The notes: generated by a model not told the origin, from the sequence alone. 64,000 nucleotides of DNA from OM182 bacterium MED-G28 (GCA_002457215.1 NTJZ01000001.1:186001-250000); one strand, 5' to 3'. Shown: positions 40,411-51,337, numbered from the stretch's first letter. Numbers and translations: made by a program.

Positions 40411-40487
40411 TGGTCGGGGTAGAGAGATTTGAACTCCCGACATCTTGCTCCCAAAGCAAGCGCGCTACCAGACTGCGCTATACCCCG
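40411..40487 (-). tRNA. tRNA-Pro (anticodon TGG)
   Basis: A 77-base cloverleaf with acceptor arms CGGGGTA and TACCCCG, discriminator A and encoded CCA. The anticodon loop TTTGGGA in the stem CTTGC/GCAAG gives TGG, reading all or most proline codons. It is the first tRNA after the promoter at 40520-40548. Confidence 0.97.
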
Positions 40488-40519
40488 ATAAATCGCGACA
40501 TCATTTTTAAGAGGACGGC

Positions 40520-40548
40520 ATAATACTCGCGTCATTTAGGCCCGTCAA
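40520..40548 (-). promoter_or_regulatory. Sigma-70 promoter of the tRNA-Pro/His transcript
   Basis: TTGACG (40543-40548) and TATTAT (40520-40525) are separated by exactly 17 bases, followed by a GC-rich discriminator GCCGTCC. This is a near-consensus stable-RNA promoter placed about 30 bases before tRNA-Pro. The GC discriminator suggests stringent control by analogy with other tRNA promoters. Confidence 0.85.
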
Positions 40549-40610
40549 TTGATGTTTAGATCTCTGCCCTTGGCGAAAATAAGGCGCATAATGACTTCCT
40601 GCCTCGCTTT

Positions 40611-41999
40611 TCATCTATCGATGCGCCAGTTACTTCCGCCAACATCATCTTCAACGACTACTTTCATGGCCAATAATTGATCTCTAATTTCATCAGCCCT
40701 ACCCCAATTCTTGTCTAAACGAGCTTTCTCTCTCTCTGCGATTAACTGATCGATAGTGGTTTCATCAATCTCAAAGGATTGATCACTTCTCAGAAAGTCG
40801 TCTGGAACTGCCTGTAATATGCCAAGAATCTCCCCCAGGCTGACCAATAATTTTCCTAATTGATTTGCCAGTTCGCTATTCTCTCCTTTTTGCCTGTTGA
40901 TCTCTGTAACTATCTCAAAAAGCACACCAAAAGCTTCCGCTGTATTAAAGTCATCATCCATTGCAGAAAAAAATGCTTTCTCAAACTTACTATTAACTAA
41001 AGTTTTTGCATTGAGTAAATCTAAATCTTGAAGAGCAATATAGAATCTCTCTAACGCTTTAGCTGATTGCTGCAAACTTTGCTCAGAGTAATTGATTGGG
41101 CTTCGGTAGTGGCTGGCAATTAATAAATGCCGGACGACTTCTGCGTCATATTTTTTTAAAACCTCGCGAACCGTAAAGAAATTTCCTAATGATTTCGACA
41201 TTTTCTCGCTATCTACGCGCAAGGGACCATTGTGCATCCAATAATTTGCAAATTTACTTCCTGTAGCACACTCCGACTGAGCAATTTCATTTTCATGATG
41301 TGGAAAAAGTAAATCTGTCCCACCTCCATGAATATCGAAATTATTACCCAAAGCACTTGTAGACATAGCTGAACATTCGATATGCCAACCTGGCCGCCCA
41401 TAACCCCATGGAGAGTCCCAACCCACCCCATCATCCGGGGAAGATTTCCACAATACAAAATCTCTAGGATCTACTTTCAGCTCGCCAACTTCAATTCGAG
41501 CACCTTCTAAGAGCTCATCCATTTTCTTTTTTGATAATTTCCCGTAATCAGGAAAGCGCTTTATAGAAAAGTAGACATCTCCATTTTCTGCCCGATAAGC
41601 AAATTCTTTTTTTAGCAGCACCTCTATCATAGAGATAATTTGATCAATGTGGCCTGTAGCCCTTGGCTCTTGATCTGGAGGCAATACGTTTAGTGCCTTT
41701 TCATCCGCATGCATCGATTCAATAAAGCGCTCAGTCAAATCAGAAAACAGTTCATTATTTTCTGCCGCACGATTTAATATTTTGTCATCAATGTCAGTAA
41801 TATTTCTCACATATGTGACATCCAAACCCTTTGCTCGCAGGTAACGCACTATTACATCGAATGCAACAAGCATGCGCCCATGCCCCAAATGGGTATAGTC
41901 ATAGACAGTTAAGCCACACACATAAATACGAACCTTGCCCTCATCAATAGGACAGAATTCTTCTTTCGTCTGGGTCATTGTGTTGTAAATCTGAAGCAT
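40611..41999 (-). CDS. cysS: Cysteinyl-tRNA synthetase
   Basis: Charges tRNA-Cys. The 462-residue class I enzyme shows the zinc cysteine C28 (YVCGLTVYD), the HIGH equivalent HLGH at 37-40, further zinc ligands in HIECSAMS and FPHHENEIAQSEC, and KMSKSLGNF at about 266. The C-terminal KNWGRADEIRDQL helix pair is typical. It starts 15 bases after the glnS stop. Confidence 0.98.
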   Translation of the reverse strand: MLQIYNTMTQTKEEFCPIDEGKVRIYVCGLTVYDYTHLGHGRMLVAFDVIVRYLRAKGLDVTYVRNITDIDDKILNRAAENNELFSDLTERFIESMHADEKALNVLPPDQEPRATGHIDQIISMIEVLLKKEFAYRAENGDVYFSIKRFPDYGKLSKKKMDELLEGARIEVGELKVDPRDFVLWKSSPDDGVGWDSPWGYGRPGWHIECSAMSTSALGNNFDIHGGGTDLLFPHHENEIAQSECATGSKFANYWMHNGPLRVDSEKMSKSLGNFFTVREVLKKYDAEVVRHLLIASHYRSPINYSEQSLQQSAKALERFYIALQDLDLLNAKTLVNSKFEKAFFSAMDDDFNTAEAFGVLFEIVTEINRQKGENSELANQLGKLLVSLGEILGILQAVPDDFLRSDQSFEIDETTIDQLIAEREKARLDKNWGRADEIRDQLLAMKVVVEDDVGGSNWRIDR

Positions 42000-42014
42000 C
42001 TATTTAACTGCCGC

Positions 42015-43748
42015 TTAGCTGGACCAAGAATCACGTAAGGTAATTGTGCGATTAAAAACCATCTTATTATTTCTACTATCTTTCTCATCCACGCAGAAGT
42101 AGCCTTCTCTCTCAAATTGAAAAAAACTCGAAGACCCATTTTCAATGACTGATGGTTCAACCCTACAGTTTTCGAGTGTCAGCAACGAGTTTGGGTTTAG
42201 ACATTGTCGATAATCATCAATATCCTTTGAATCCGGGTTTTCCACATTAAAGAGGCGGTCATAGAGTCGGACTGTAACGGGGATGCTTGCGCTGGCTGAG
42301 ACCCAATGAATAACTCCTTTGACCTTTCTTCCTTTGGGACGCTTACCCAGCGTATCTTTATCGATAGAGCCAACGAGCTCTATCACTTCCCCAGCGGAAT
42401 CTTTAATAACCTCAATACACTTTATAACGTAGGAACCACGCAGGCGTACTTCTCCATTGAGTACCAACCGTTTAAAACCTGCTGGTGGCTTTTCTTCAAA
42501 GTCCTGCCGATCAATAAAAACTTCTCGAGTAAAAGGAACTTCCCGCCGACCCATCGATTCTTGTTTAGGATGATTCTGCAAACTTAATTTTTCAACGAAA
42601 TCTGCGTCCACGTTTTCTATCGTTAACTTCAAAGGGTTTAATACACACATTGCTCGTGGGGCGGTTTTGTCCAAGTCCTCACGAATAGAATGCTCTAACA
42701 TCCCCATATCCACCACACTTTCTGAACGGCTCACTCCCACACTTTCACAAAAATTACGAATAGAGGCTGCCGTAAATCCACGCCGCCTCATACCTGCTAG
42801 AGTCGGCATACGAGGGTCATCCCAGGCTTTGACAACACCAGTATCGATCATTTCCTTTAAGTTCCGTTTCCCTATCATAGTGTAGTTAAGCTTTAACTTA
42901 GCGAACTCTGTTTGTTCTGGTAACACATAATTGTCAATGCTTCCTGCCAGATCACTAACTTTCTCTAAAGATTCAATAGCAAGATTCTGCAATATCCAGT
43001 CATACAGAGGCCTATGATCTTCGAATTCTAAAGTGCACAACGAGTGAGTGACGTTTTCTATCGCATCGGAAATACAATGGGTGTAATCATAAGTTGGATA
43101 AATACACCATTTGTCCCCCGTTTGATGGTGGTTAATGTGTCGGATACGATAAAGCACAGGGTCGCGCATATTGATATTTCGTGAAGCCATATCAATCTTA
43201 GCCCGCAGGGAAAAACTTCCATCTTTGAATTCTCCCACACGCATGCGCCTGAACAGCTCAATATTCTCTGCTTGAGAACGATCACGGTCTGGACTGTTTG
43301 TTCCTGGCTCTGTCAGACTCCCTCTGTATTCCCGCGCCTGATCTGGACTTAAACTGCAGACATAGGCCAGATTATTTTCTATTAATTGCATGGCAAAGTT
43401 ATAGAGGTGCTCAAAGTAATTAGAGGAATACCGAACCTTTCCGCTCCAATCAAAACCCAACCATTTAATATTATTTTTTATCTCATCGACGAATTCCTGG
43501 CTTTCTTTTGCGGGGTTTGTATCATCGAACCGAAGATTGCAAGACCCGTTGTTTTGCGCAGCTATGCTAAAATTCAGGCAAATCGATTTCGCGTGACCGA
43601 TATGCAAATAGCCATTGGGCTCGGGCGGAAAGCGGGTTTGTACGAGACCTCCATGCTTATTGGAAGCTAGATCCTCAGCTATCTTGTTGCGTATAAAGTT
43701 AGACGGAGCTGTAGATGAGCTCTGACTATCTTTTTCTGAATCTGCCAT
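42015..43748 (-). CDS. glnS: Glutaminyl-tRNA synthetase
   Basis: Charges tRNA-Gln directly with glutamine. The 577-residue protein has HIGH at 49-52 ([12 protein letters not shown]), the DDTNPAKE motif, [15 protein letters not shown] and the two-barrel anticodon domain. The KMSKS-type loop, VMSKRKL in E. coli, is MIGKRNL here (near residue 290), so the serine is replaced by glycine while the lysine is kept. Everything else looks functional. It diverges from ppiB and is followed by cysS. Confidence 0.97.
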   Translation of the reverse strand: MADSEKDSQSSSTAPSNFIRNKIAEDLASNKHGGLVQTRFPPEPNGYLHIGHAKSICLNFSIAAQNNGSCNLRFDDTNPAKESQEFVDEIKNNIKWLGFDWSGKVRYSSNYFEHLYNFAMQLIENNLAYVCSLSPDQAREYRGSLTEPGTNSPDRDRSQAENIELFRRMRVGEFKDGSFSLRAKIDMASRNINMRDPVLYRIRHINHHQTGDKWCIYPTYDYTHCISDAIENVTHSLCTLEFEDHRPLYDWILQNLAIESLEKVSDLAGSIDNYVLPEQTEFAKLKLNYTMIGKRNLKEMIDTGVVKAWDDPRMPTLAGMRRRGFTAASIRNFCESVGVSRSESVVDMGMLEHSIREDLDKTAPRAMCVLNPLKLTIENVDADFVEKLSLQNHPKQESMGRREVPFTREVFIDRQDFEEKPPAGFKRLVLNGEVRLRGSYVIKCIEVIKDSAGEVIELVGSIDKDTLGKRPKGRKVKGVIHWVSASASIPVTVRLYDRLFNVENPDSKDIDDYRQCLNPNSLLTLENCRVEPSVIENGSSSFFQFEREGYFCVDEKDSRNNKMVFNRTITLRDSWSS

Positions 43749-43885
43749 TAGTTATAATCTTTGTATTCGCTGGTGAGGTTTAGAAAACTCGGGGCTTTCG
43801 AGAGATATATAAAAACCTTATTATAACTGCTCTGTCACAAAGCATTAACAAAAACTTACAAAGGAATAACCCTCCAGGAGTAATA

Positions 43886-44383
43886 ATGATCGTATTAAAT
43901 ACAAACTATGGTGCAATCACGGTCGAGCTGAACTTTGAGAAAGCGCCGATTTCAGCTGAGAATTTCAAGCAATATGCTAAAGATGGGTTCTATGAAGGCA
44001 CCATATTTCATAGGGTCATTGACAATTTTATGGTACAGGGTGGTGGATTCGAGGCAGGAATGGCACAAAAAGATAACGGGAGCCCCATTGAAAACGAGGC
44101 TGATAATGGTTTATCAAACTTAACTGGCACCCTTGCAATGGCACGCACCTCAGACCCCCACTCTGCCACTTCTCAATTCTTTATTAACGTAAGTGATAAT
44201 TTATTCCTCGATCATCGTGACAAATCTGAGCAAGGATGGGGTTATGCAGTGTTTGGGCGCGTTGTTGATGGCATGAAAGTCATAGATACTATCAAGGCCT
44301 GCGAGACTGGCTCAAATGCTGGACATCAAGATGTTCCTGTTGATGATATTGTTATTCAAACAATTGAAATTCAAGAAGATTAA
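43886..44383 (+). CDS. ppiB: Cyclophilin-type peptidyl-prolyl isomerase B
   Basis: Cytoplasmic cyclophilin that speeds proline isomerisation in folding proteins. The 165-residue protein has no signal peptide. The catalytic arginine is in [13 protein letters not shown], and the [19 protein letters not shown] active-site segment is complete. It starts about ten bases after a CAGGAGT ribosome binding site and is followed two bases later by lpxH. Its divergence from glnS-cysS matches Pseudomonas order. Confidence 0.97.
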   Translation: MIVLNTNYGAITVELNFEKAPISAENFKQYAKDGFYEGTIFHRVIDNFMVQGGGFEAGMAQKDNGSPIENEADNGLSNLTGTLAMARTSDPHSATSQFFINVSDNLFLDHRDKSEQGWGYAVFGRVVDGMKVIDTIKACETGSNAGHQDVPVDDIVIQTIEIQED

Positions 44384-44385
44384 CC

Positions 44386-45147
44386 TTGCAGGATCGTGTC
44401 CTACTAATCTCAGATTTACATCTTGAAGAGCAACGACAAGATATCACCGAGGCCTTTACTCAGTTTTTAGAGGTCAATCGAGGAAAATGTTCAGCTCTTT
44501 ATATTCTGGGCGATCTTTTTGAGGTTTGGGTAGGCGACGATGTCGAATCGCCGCTTACGACAAGAGTCGCTGATTCTCTTAGAAAATTTTATAAGAGTGG
44601 CAGCTCTATCTATTTGATGCATGGAAATAGAGATTTTCTTATTGGAGAATCGTATGCAGTGCAATGTGGCATCACATTAGTTCAGGAATATTTTTCACTG
44701 GAGGTCCAAAATTTAGAAATCTTATTACTCCATGGTGATTCCCTTTGCACCGATGATGTTGACTATCAGCAATTCAGAACAATGGTCCGAGACAATCAAT
44801 GGCAAACCGAATTTCTAAAAAAGCCCATAGAAGAAAGAGTCGCTTATGCAAGCGCTGCAAGAGAACAAAGCAGAGCAGCGGCAAAAACCAAATCGACCGA
44901 AATCATGGATGTAAATCAGACTGCGGTGAAAACTCTGTTTAATTCGACACAGCACAAATACGTCATTCATGGTCACACCCATAGGCCAGCTATACATGAT
45001 ATCTCTTTGAAACAAGATTGCTCTAGCGAAACCATTGGTAAGAGAATCGTCTTAGGAGATTGGGACAAAGCGATTTGGTTTGTTGAGATTCAGAACGGAA
45101 AAATTGAACTGCGTACCCTTCCTTTTCCTCAACAACCCTCACGTTGA
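44386..45147 (+). CDS. lpxH: UDP-2,3-diacylglucosamine diphosphatase
   Basis: Hydrolyses UDP-2,3-diacylglucosamine to lipid X in lipid A synthesis, at the inner membrane face. The 253-residue metallophosphoesterase has all metal motifs: SDLHL (9-13), LGDLFEVWVGDD, HGNRDFLIG, LLHGDSL and HGHTHRPA. It starts with TTG at 44386, two bases after ppiB, with AAGAAG upstream; no ATG precedes the DLHL strand. Its last nine bases overlap the convergent DUF1289 gene. Confidence 0.96.
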   Translation: MQDRVLLISDLHLEEQRQDITEAFTQFLEVNRGKCSALYILGDLFEVWVGDDVESPLTTRVADSLRKFYKSGSSIYLMHGNRDFLIGESYAVQCGITLVQEYFSLEVQNLEILLLHGDSLCTDDVDYQQFRTMVRDNQWQTEFLKKPIEERVAYASAAREQSRAAAKTKSTEIMDVNQTAVKTLFNSTQHKYVIHGHTHRPAIHDISLKQDCSSETIGKRIVLGDWDKAIWFVEIQNGKIELRTLPFPQQPSR

Positions 45148-45606
45148 ATTATCAACTCCGGGCTGCGGTGATTCAAAATAACGGTCGAAATGTGCCTGAC
45201 ACAGGATAAGAATCTCTTGTTCGATTAGTTCACACAGTTCTGTTAACGAGAATTTTTCAAATTCTGGCAACACGTAGGCACCATATTCAGTTAAGTCATT
45301 AATCTGTACATGTTCTTTCTTGAGTAAATTATGCAACCAACAATAAGGGGACAGCTTAGAATCGAAAGGAACGCCAGCTCTCTCCAGACCCGACTTTAAA
45401 TTTGGCGCCGAAAAGATCCGTATTTTAGTCTCCAATATCTGGGAAACTAACTTTTCAATTCGTTTAAGCACTGCCGCTTTGCTTACAGCATCATACCCAT
45501 TCCAGTTAATTACTTCGAAGGAATAACGCTTGCAACCACGACAAATTGCATCGCCGACAGAAGTAGTGGAGCAAATTCCGATACAGGGTGTCTTGGGATT
45601 CTTCAT
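45139..45606 (-). CDS. DUF1289 domain protein with extra C-terminal region
   Basis: The first 60 residues match DUF1289: PCIGICSTT, then CRGCKRYSFEVINW, with four cysteines that could bind zinc or an iron-sulfur cluster. Most DUF1289 proteins are about 60-100 residues, whereas this one has 155, with a helical C-terminal half (residues 75-145) that I do not recognise. Function is unknown. It converges with lpxH, sharing nine bases. Confidence 0.78.
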   Translation of the reverse strand: MKNPKTPCIGICSTTSVGDAICRGCKRYSFEVINWNGYDAVSKAAVLKRIEKLVSQILETKIRIFSAPNLKSGLERAGVPFDSKLSPYCWLHNLLKKEHVQINDLTEYGAYVLPEFEKFSLTELCELIEQEILILCQAHFDRYFESPQPGVDNST

Positions 45607-46003
45607 AGTGGAAATAATTCTAATTGTATTGCTTCAGTCGGATAACTGAAAACAGACTTTAGCAAGTCTGAATTATTTGTAAACTAGGGTTGAAAATGCG
45701 CCAAAAGAGTATATACATAAATCAAGTAACCTAGGCTAGCTAGATTTTTTTTTGGATTTACAATAAAATACGTTCTGTATTTAAATGACTACTTTGGCAT
45801 TAAGAGCCCGCGATTCTAGATACAAGGCCTAAAATTAGCTTTGGAGTTTCGTTCAAAACTGCGTCTCATTGTACTGACAAGTAGCTTCTTTGCTAAATTC
45901 CACCTGTAAGTGATTCCACAAAATGACACTCACAGCTAAGCTGGAAACAATGTCTTTTCTGCCTTTACATATCACTTTCAGTTAGACCAATGAGGAGTCT
46001 CCC
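45607..46003 (+). promoter_or_regulatory. Leader region of acnB
   Basis: A 397-base gap between the divergent DUF1289 gene and acnB, with no ORF of note. A TTGAAA/TATACA pair 16 bases apart lies at 45690-45717, and a second TTTACA/TATTTA pair with a tighter 15-base spacing lies near 45757-45783. If the first is used, the acnB leader would be about 280 bases long, long enough for post-transcriptional control. The GAGGAG ribosome binding site of acnB lies at 45992-45997. Confidence 0.45.
45690..45717 (+). promoter_or_regulatory. acnB: Candidate sigma-70 promoter for acnB
   Basis: TTGAAA (45690-45695) and TATACA (45712-45717) with a 16-base spacer, on the strand and in the region expected for acnB. 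It is the better of two pairs seen by eye in an AT-rich region, so chance matches are possible. Confidence 0.45.
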
Positions 46004-48598
46004 TTGTTAGAAGATTATAGAAAACACGTCGCTGAACGTTCTGAAATTGGAGTAGTTCCTAAACCACTCTCGGCGGAACAGGTCGCTGGCTTAGTTGAGC
46101 TACTAGCAAAACCGCCCGCTGGGGAAGAAGAATTCATCTTAGATCTAATTTCCAATCGTGTGCCCCCCGGTGTCGATGATGCTGCATACGTGAAGGCAGC
46201 TTTTTTATCTGCAGTTGCAAAAGGTGAAACGATTTCGCCTGTCATTAACAAAAATCTTGCAGTCGAATTACTTGGTACGATGCTCGGTGGTTACAACATT
46301 ACAACACTTGTTGAGTTACTTGATGATGAGGAGCTTGCGGCAAGAGCAGCTGACGAACTTTGCCACACCTTGCTCATGTTTGATGCGTTTTACGACGTTG
46401 CTGAGAAAGCAAAAAAAGGGCATCTCGAAGCACAAAGAGTTATGAACTCCTGGGCTAACGCGGAATGGTTTACTAGCAAACCAGAACTTTCGAACAAGCT
46501 TACTGTTTCCGTTTTCAAAGTACCAGGTGAAACTAACACCGATGATTTATCTCCCGCACAAGATGCCTGGTCACGACCGGATATTCCGTTCCACGCAAAA
46601 GCCATGTACAAAAATCCGCGTGATGGAATAACTAACGCTGAAGAACAGATTAATAAATTAGAAGAAGCTGGTTTTCCCGTGGCTCTGGTCGGCGATGTAA
46701 TGGGAACAGGCTCTTCACGTAAATCCGCTACAAATTCTGTGCTTTGGTACATAGGTGATGATCTTCCCCATATACCCAATAAGCGCGATGGTGGCGTGTG
46801 TATCGGAGGAAAGATTGCACCAATATTTTTTAATACTATGGAGGATGCCGGTGCGTTACCCTTCGAATGTGACGTTGATGGCCTAAACACTGGCGACATC
46901 ATTGATATTGATGTCTACGCAGGCAAGATAACGCGTCATGATACTAACGAGTTAATCACTGAATTCGAATTAAAAACCGAAGTGCTATTAGATGAAGTGA
47001 GAGCCGGCGGACGCATACCATTAATCATTGGCAGAGGCCTCACACAACGTGCTCGAGATGAGTTAGAGTTGGCGCCTTCAGATATATTTAGGCTGCCCAT
47101 CCAAGGCCAAAAATCAGACAAGGGCTTTACGTTAGCACAAAAAATGGTAGGCAAGGCATGTGGACTTGAAGGCGTTCGCCCAGGCAGTTATTGCGAACCT
47201 AAAATGACAACCGTAGGTAGCCAAGACACAACTGGCCCTATGACACGAGATGAACTAAAAGATCTAGCCTGCTTAGGATTTTCAGCAGACTTGGTCATGC
47301 AATCCTTTTGCCATACAGCAGCATACCCAAAGCCTGTAGATATTGAGACCCAGCACAGCCTACCAGACTTTATACAAACTCGCGGCGGCGTATCACTCCG
47401 TCCAGGTGATGGCATTATCCATTCCTGGCTAAATCGAATGCTATTACCAGATACCGTAGGCACCGGTGGCGATTCACATACCCGTTTTCCTATAGGCATT
47501 TCCTTTCCAGCAGGTTCGGGTTTGGTTGCCTTTGCGGCCGCTACCGGCGTTATGCCACTGGATATGCCAGAATCGGTCCTAATCCGCTTCACTGGTGAAA
47601 TGCAGCCAGGGATTACGCTTAGGGACTTGGTTAATGCTATCCCCTATGCCGCTCTTAAATCAGGCGATCTTACTATCGCAAAGAAAGGGAAAAAGAATAT
47701 CTTTTCTGGCAGGATTCTTGAAATTGAAGGCTTACCTAATCTTAAAGTCGAGCAGGCATTTGAGATTTCTGATGCTTCTGCTGAACGATCTGCGGGCGGT
47801 TGCAGCATACGTTTAGCAAAGGAGCCCATCATTGAGTATTTTCATTCCAATATTACCCTATTGAGATGGATGATTGCCAACGGTTACCAAGATGCTCGCA
47901 CACTGGAGCGGCGTGCTCGCGCTATGGAAGATTGGTTAGAAAACCCGATACTCATGGAACCTGATGTTGATGCCGAATATCATAAAATTATTGAGATCAA
48001 TCTAAATGAAATCAAAGAACCCCTATTAGCTTGTCCCAACGACCCAGATGACGTCAAACCCTTATCTGAAGTTGAAGGGACAAAGATTGATGAAGTATTT
48101 ATCGGTTCTTGTATGACAAATATTGGACACTTTCGTGCAGCAGCAGAAGTACTAAAGCAGGTGGACGGCTCGTTGCCAACTAGACTGTGGATTGCACCGC
48201 CTACAAAAATGGATGAGCATCAACTAACAGAAGAAGGCGTTTACAATGTATTTGGAGTAGCTGGTGCTAGGACTGAAATACCAGGATGCTCTCTTTGCAT
48301 GGGCAACCAGGCAAGAGTCGCAGCAAATTCAACTGTCGTTTCTACATCGACCCGAAACTTTCCAAATCGTTTAGGCCAAGGGGCAAATGTCTATTTGGCA
48401 TCCTCCGAGCTAGCTGCGGTTTGTTCAGCATTAGGTAAAATTCCGAATATGGAAGAATACATGCAGTACATTGCTCAAATTAATACCATGGAAGATAACA
48501 TCTATCGCTACCTCAGCTTTGATCAAATAGAGGAATTCATGGAAGCATCTGAACGCGCGAAGAGTATTCCTCTAACAAATGTGCAAGATGTTGCCTAA
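46004..48598 (+). CDS. acnB: Aconitate hydratase B (bifunctional with 2-methylisocitrate dehydratase)
   Basis: The main TCA-cycle aconitase of gamma-proteobacteria; AcnB also acts on 2-methylisocitrate, and the apo-form binds RNA in E. coli. The 864-residue protein has the AcnB order: N-terminal HEAT-like domain, swivel domain with [17 protein letters not shown], then the cluster domains. The 4Fe-4S ligands are C703 (IGSCMTN), C762 and C765 (GCSLC). It starts with TTG behind GAGGAG at seven bases; no ATG fits. A perfect hairpin begins at its stop codon. Confidence 0.98.
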   Translation: MLEDYRKHVAERSEIGVVPKPLSAEQVAGLVELLAKPPAGEEEFILDLISNRVPPGVDDAAYVKAAFLSAVAKGETISPVINKNLAVELLGTMLGGYNITTLVELLDDEELAARAADELCHTLLMFDAFYDVAEKAKKGHLEAQRVMNSWANAEWFTSKPELSNKLTVSVFKVPGETNTDDLSPAQDAWSRPDIPFHAKAMYKNPRDGITNAEEQINKLEEAGFPVALVGDVMGTGSSRKSATNSVLWYIGDDLPHIPNKRDGGVCIGGKIAPIFFNTMEDAGALPFECDVDGLNTGDIIDIDVYAGKITRHDTNELITEFELKTEVLLDEVRAGGRIPLIIGRGLTQRARDELELAPSDIFRLPIQGQKSDKGFTLAQKMVGKACGLEGVRPGSYCEPKMTTVGSQDTTGPMTRDELKDLACLGFSADLVMQSFCHTAAYPKPVDIETQHSLPDFIQTRGGVSLRPGDGIIHSWLNRMLLPDTVGTGGDSHTRFPIGISFPAGSGLVAFAAATGVMPLDMPESVLIRFTGEMQPGITLRDLVNAIPYAALKSGDLTIAKKGKKNIFSGRILEIEGLPNLKVEQAFEISDASAERSAGGCSIRLAKEPIIEYFHSNITLLRWMIANGYQDARTLERRARAMEDWLENPILMEPDVDAEYHKIIEINLNEIKEPLLACPNDPDDVKPLSEVEGTKIDEVFIGSCMTNIGHFRAAAEVLKQVDGSLPTRLWIAPPTKMDEHQLTEEGVYNVFGVAGARTEIPGCSLCMGNQARVAANSTVVSTSTRNFPNRLGQGANVYLASSELAAVCSALGKIPNMEEYMQYIAQINTMEDNIYRYLSFDQIEEFMEASERAKSIPLTNVQDVA

Positions 48599-48636
48599 GC
48601 ATAAAAGGGTGTCAACGCACCCTTTTATGCTTAGGC
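48593..48636. terminator. Bidirectional hairpin between acnB and pepN
   Basis: The arms at 48593-48611 and 48618-48636 are perfect 19-base complements around the six-base loop TCAACG. The left arm includes the acnB stop codon. The stem has an A/T-rich middle (ATAAAA/TTTTAT) and a GGGTG/CACCC tip, so in either direction a T-rich arm leaves the polymerase. It sits exactly between convergent acnB and pepN (stop at 48644) and probably ends both transcripts. Confidence 0.85.
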
Positions 48637-48643
48637 TACAAAC

Positions 48644-51337
48644 TCAGACTGTACTCTTTTCTACAACTTCGAATACATCTTTCGAAAGCTTTGGGCTGGC
48701 TTTAATGCGTTGTAACTGCGATTGCATCATCGCTTGTCGCTTAGTATCAAATTTTCTCCAGCGTGTTAATGGTGTCAATAATCTAGCAGCTATTTGTGGA
48801 TTGAGCTGGTCTAACTCCAACACTCGGTCTGCTAGGAATTCGTAACCCTCACCATTAGAGTTGTGGAAGCCTACATGATTCTGACCACAAAATGCACCAA
48901 TCAGTGAACGAACTTTATTTGGATTACGGCTAGAAAAGGCTTCGTGATCAAGCAACTTAGTTACCTTATTTAGCGTCATCGGGAGCTGACAGGTCGCTTG
49001 CACAGCAAACCATTGATCTACTACTAAAGGTTCATGGTGCCACTGCTCATAGAAACGATCTAGCGCTTGATCTGCTAACTCTTGTCCTTTAGCGGTATCA
49101 CTATTTACCAGACACCGAAGTGCCGCCATTTGGTCAGTCATATTTTCAGCTTCGCTGAATTGATTAAAACAAGTCATTAAGCATTTCCCATCGCCCGTTC
49201 TAACTAAATAGGCCAGTGCCACATTCTTTAAGGCCCTCTTCGCTATCGAAGCAGCATCTGCTTCGTATGCTTGATCGGTGCAGTTGGTTGTGTAGACTTT
49301 GAGAAAAGAATCTTTAAGAGTGCTGGCCAATTGATTGGCTATTTGTTCTCGAACGATGTGTATAGCATCCACATCTGCGACGACGGCTTGCTCAATCAAA
49401 ATCCCTTCGGTAGGCAGCGCCAGCAGATGAGCAAGCATAGCTTTATCAACTCCTTCCTCGAATGAGTTAGCCAACACTCCTTCGAAAGCTTTGACGAGCA
49501 GTGGAGGCATATCAAAAGCAACAGATCGCTGTAGTTCATTCATAATATCTACAGATAGTAGCTGAGCTGCATTCCAGCGATTAAAGCCATCACTATCATG
49601 TACCATCAAGAAATACAGCTCGTCCCTTGAATAAAGATACTCCATCCTTACTGGCGCACTAAAACCACGGAGTAACGAAGGGATTGGCTCTTGATCTATA
49701 TTCTTAAATACAAACTCCTGCGAGCTTTCTGTAATAAGAAGTATTCTGTCTTTAACTGACAGAGGCTCATCATTAGGTTCGAGAATTAAATCCAGTTCAT
49801 TACCTTCTTTATCTAATAGACCGACGCGTAAAGGAATATAGAAAGGTTTCTTTTCCAATTGCCCCGGTGTTGGCGGACAGCTTTGATTCACAGTCAACGT
49901 AAAATGTTTCGCTTGCGCATCATAAGTGCCTTCTATAGAAAGTTTGGGAGTGCCAGCTTGGCTATACCAGCGACGAAACTGTGTTAAATCGGTATCGCTG
50001 GCATCCTCCATCGCCTTAACAAAATCCTCAGTAGTGACAGCCTGACCATCATGGCGTTCGAAATAGAGGTCAGTTCCTTTGCGAAAATTTTCAGAACCCA
50101 ATATCTGGTTGATCATCCGAACAACTTCACTCCCCTTCTCATAAATCGTAACCGTATAAAAATTCGAAATCTCCATATAGGTATCCGGCCGCACTGAATG
50201 CGCCATCGGGCCGGCATCTTCCGCGAATTGAACAGTCTTTAAAAAGGCAACATCCTCAACTCTTTTTACTGTTCTTGACCCCATATCGGCTGAAAATTCG
50301 GAATCACGAAATACGGTAAAACCTTCTTTTAAACTAAGCTGGAACCAGTCACGACATGTCACACGATTGCCAGACCAATTATGAAAATATTCATGAGCCA
50401 CTACAGCTTCCACTCGCTGAAAAGCAATATCAGTTGTCGTTCTCGGATTTGCCAAAACGCAGGAAGTGTTAAAAATATTCAAGCCTTTGTTTTCCATTGC
50501 ACCCATATTAAAATCATCAACGGCAACAATCATAAAAATATCCAAATCATATTCTCTGCCATAAACTTCTTCATCCCATGCCATTGATTTTTTTAATGAC
50601 ACCATGGCATGGTCACACTTATCGATATCTTTTTCTTTAACAAATATTTTTAATTGAATTTCTCTTCCACTGCAGGTTATGAAAGTATCATCGAGACTAA
50701 CCAGATCCCCCGCAACTAGCGCAAACAGATAACTAGGCTTTTTGAACGGATCTTGCCATTGCGCCCAGTGACGAGAAGGATCTCCCTCGACATCACCAAC
50801 ATCTATATTATTGCCATTAGAAAGCAGCACAGGATACTTCGACTTATCGGCCGTAATTTTTGTAGTAAACGTGGACATAACATCGGGTCGATCAAGGTAG
50901 TAGGTAATCCTCCTAAATCCTTCGGCTTCACACTGGGTACAAAACATCGTTTTCGATTTATACAAACCTTCTAGCGCCGTATTATTCTGCGGCTCAATTC
51001 TTGTGCGGCACTCAACTACAAATCGTTCGGTTGGCCCGCCTAATATTTTTGACAAACTAGGAATTACGAGTTCTTCTCCTGTAATCTGATAATCCTCCTC
51101 ACCAAGCTGCATCCCATCAATGCTAAGCTTTTCCAACACCAATTCTTGCCCATGCAAAATCAGCGAATCTTCAATATCAGATAACAGAGAGCTATTTTTT
51201 TTAAATAACAGCCTTGAAACCACAGTGGCATGATCTTGATACAGATCAAAATCAAGTTCGGTGGTTTCTATTAAATAATGAGGTGGTTTATAATTCTTAA
51301 GATAAGTAGTTCTTGCTTGCGCGTTCTTCATTCCCAT
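48644..51337 (-). CDS. pepN: Aminopeptidase N
   Basis: A cytoplasmic M1-family zinc aminopeptidase of broad specificity. From the chosen start it has 897 residues, the exopeptidase motif GAMEN at about 279-283 and the zinc motif HEYFHNW at 315, followed by the distal glutamate. A GTG at 51349 is in frame, but the ATG at 51337 has AAGGAT five bases upstream. It converges on acnB. Confidence 0.97.
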   Translation of the reverse strand: MGMKNAQARTTYLKNYKPPHYLIETTELDFDLYQDHATVVSRLLFKKNSSLLSDIEDSLILHGQELVLEKLSIDGMQLGEEDYQITGEELVIPSLSKILGGPTERFVVECRTRIEPQNNTALEGLYKSKTMFCTQCEAEGFRRITYYLDRPDVMSTFTTKITADKSKYPVLLSNGNNIDVGDVEGDPSRHWAQWQDPFKKPSYLFALVAGDLVSLDDTFITCSGREIQLKIFVKEKDIDKCDHAMVSLKKSMAWDEEVYGREYDLDIFMIVAVDDFNMGAMENKGLNIFNTSCVLANPRTTTDIAFQRVEAVVAHEYFHNWSGNRVTCRDWFQLSLKEGFTVFRDSEFSADMGSRTVKRVEDVAFLKTVQFAEDAGPMAHSVRPDTYMEISNFYTVTIYEKGSEVVRMINQILGSENFRKGTDLYFERHDGQAVTTEDFVKAMEDASDTDLTQFRRWYSQAGTPKLSIEGTYDAQAKHFTLTVNQSCPPTPGQLEKKPFYIPLRVGLLDKEGNELDLILEPNDEPLSVKDRILLITESSQEFVFKNIDQEPIPSLLRGFSAPVRMEYLYSRDELYFLMVHDSDGFNRWNAAQLLSVDIMNELQRSVAFDMPPLLVKAFEGVLANSFEEGVDKAMLAHLLALPTEGILIEQAVVADVDAIHIVREQIANQLASTLKDSFLKVYTTNCTDQAYEADAASIAKRALKNVALAYLVRTGDGKCLMTCFNQFSEAENMTDQMAALRCLVNSDTAKGQELADQALDRFYEQWHHEPLVVDQWFAVQATCQLPMTLNKVTKLLDHEAFSSRNPNKVRSLIGAFCGQNHVGFHNSNGEGYEFLADRVLELDQLNPQIAARLLTPLTRWRKFDTKRQAMMQSQLQRIKASPKLSKDVFEVVEKSTV

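Noticed and set aside
40257..40535. Minus-strand ORF of 92 codons across the tRNA-Pro and tRNA-His genes
   Set aside because: It is the reading through of two tRNA genes and a promoter; the apparent protein is tRNA sequence in translation.
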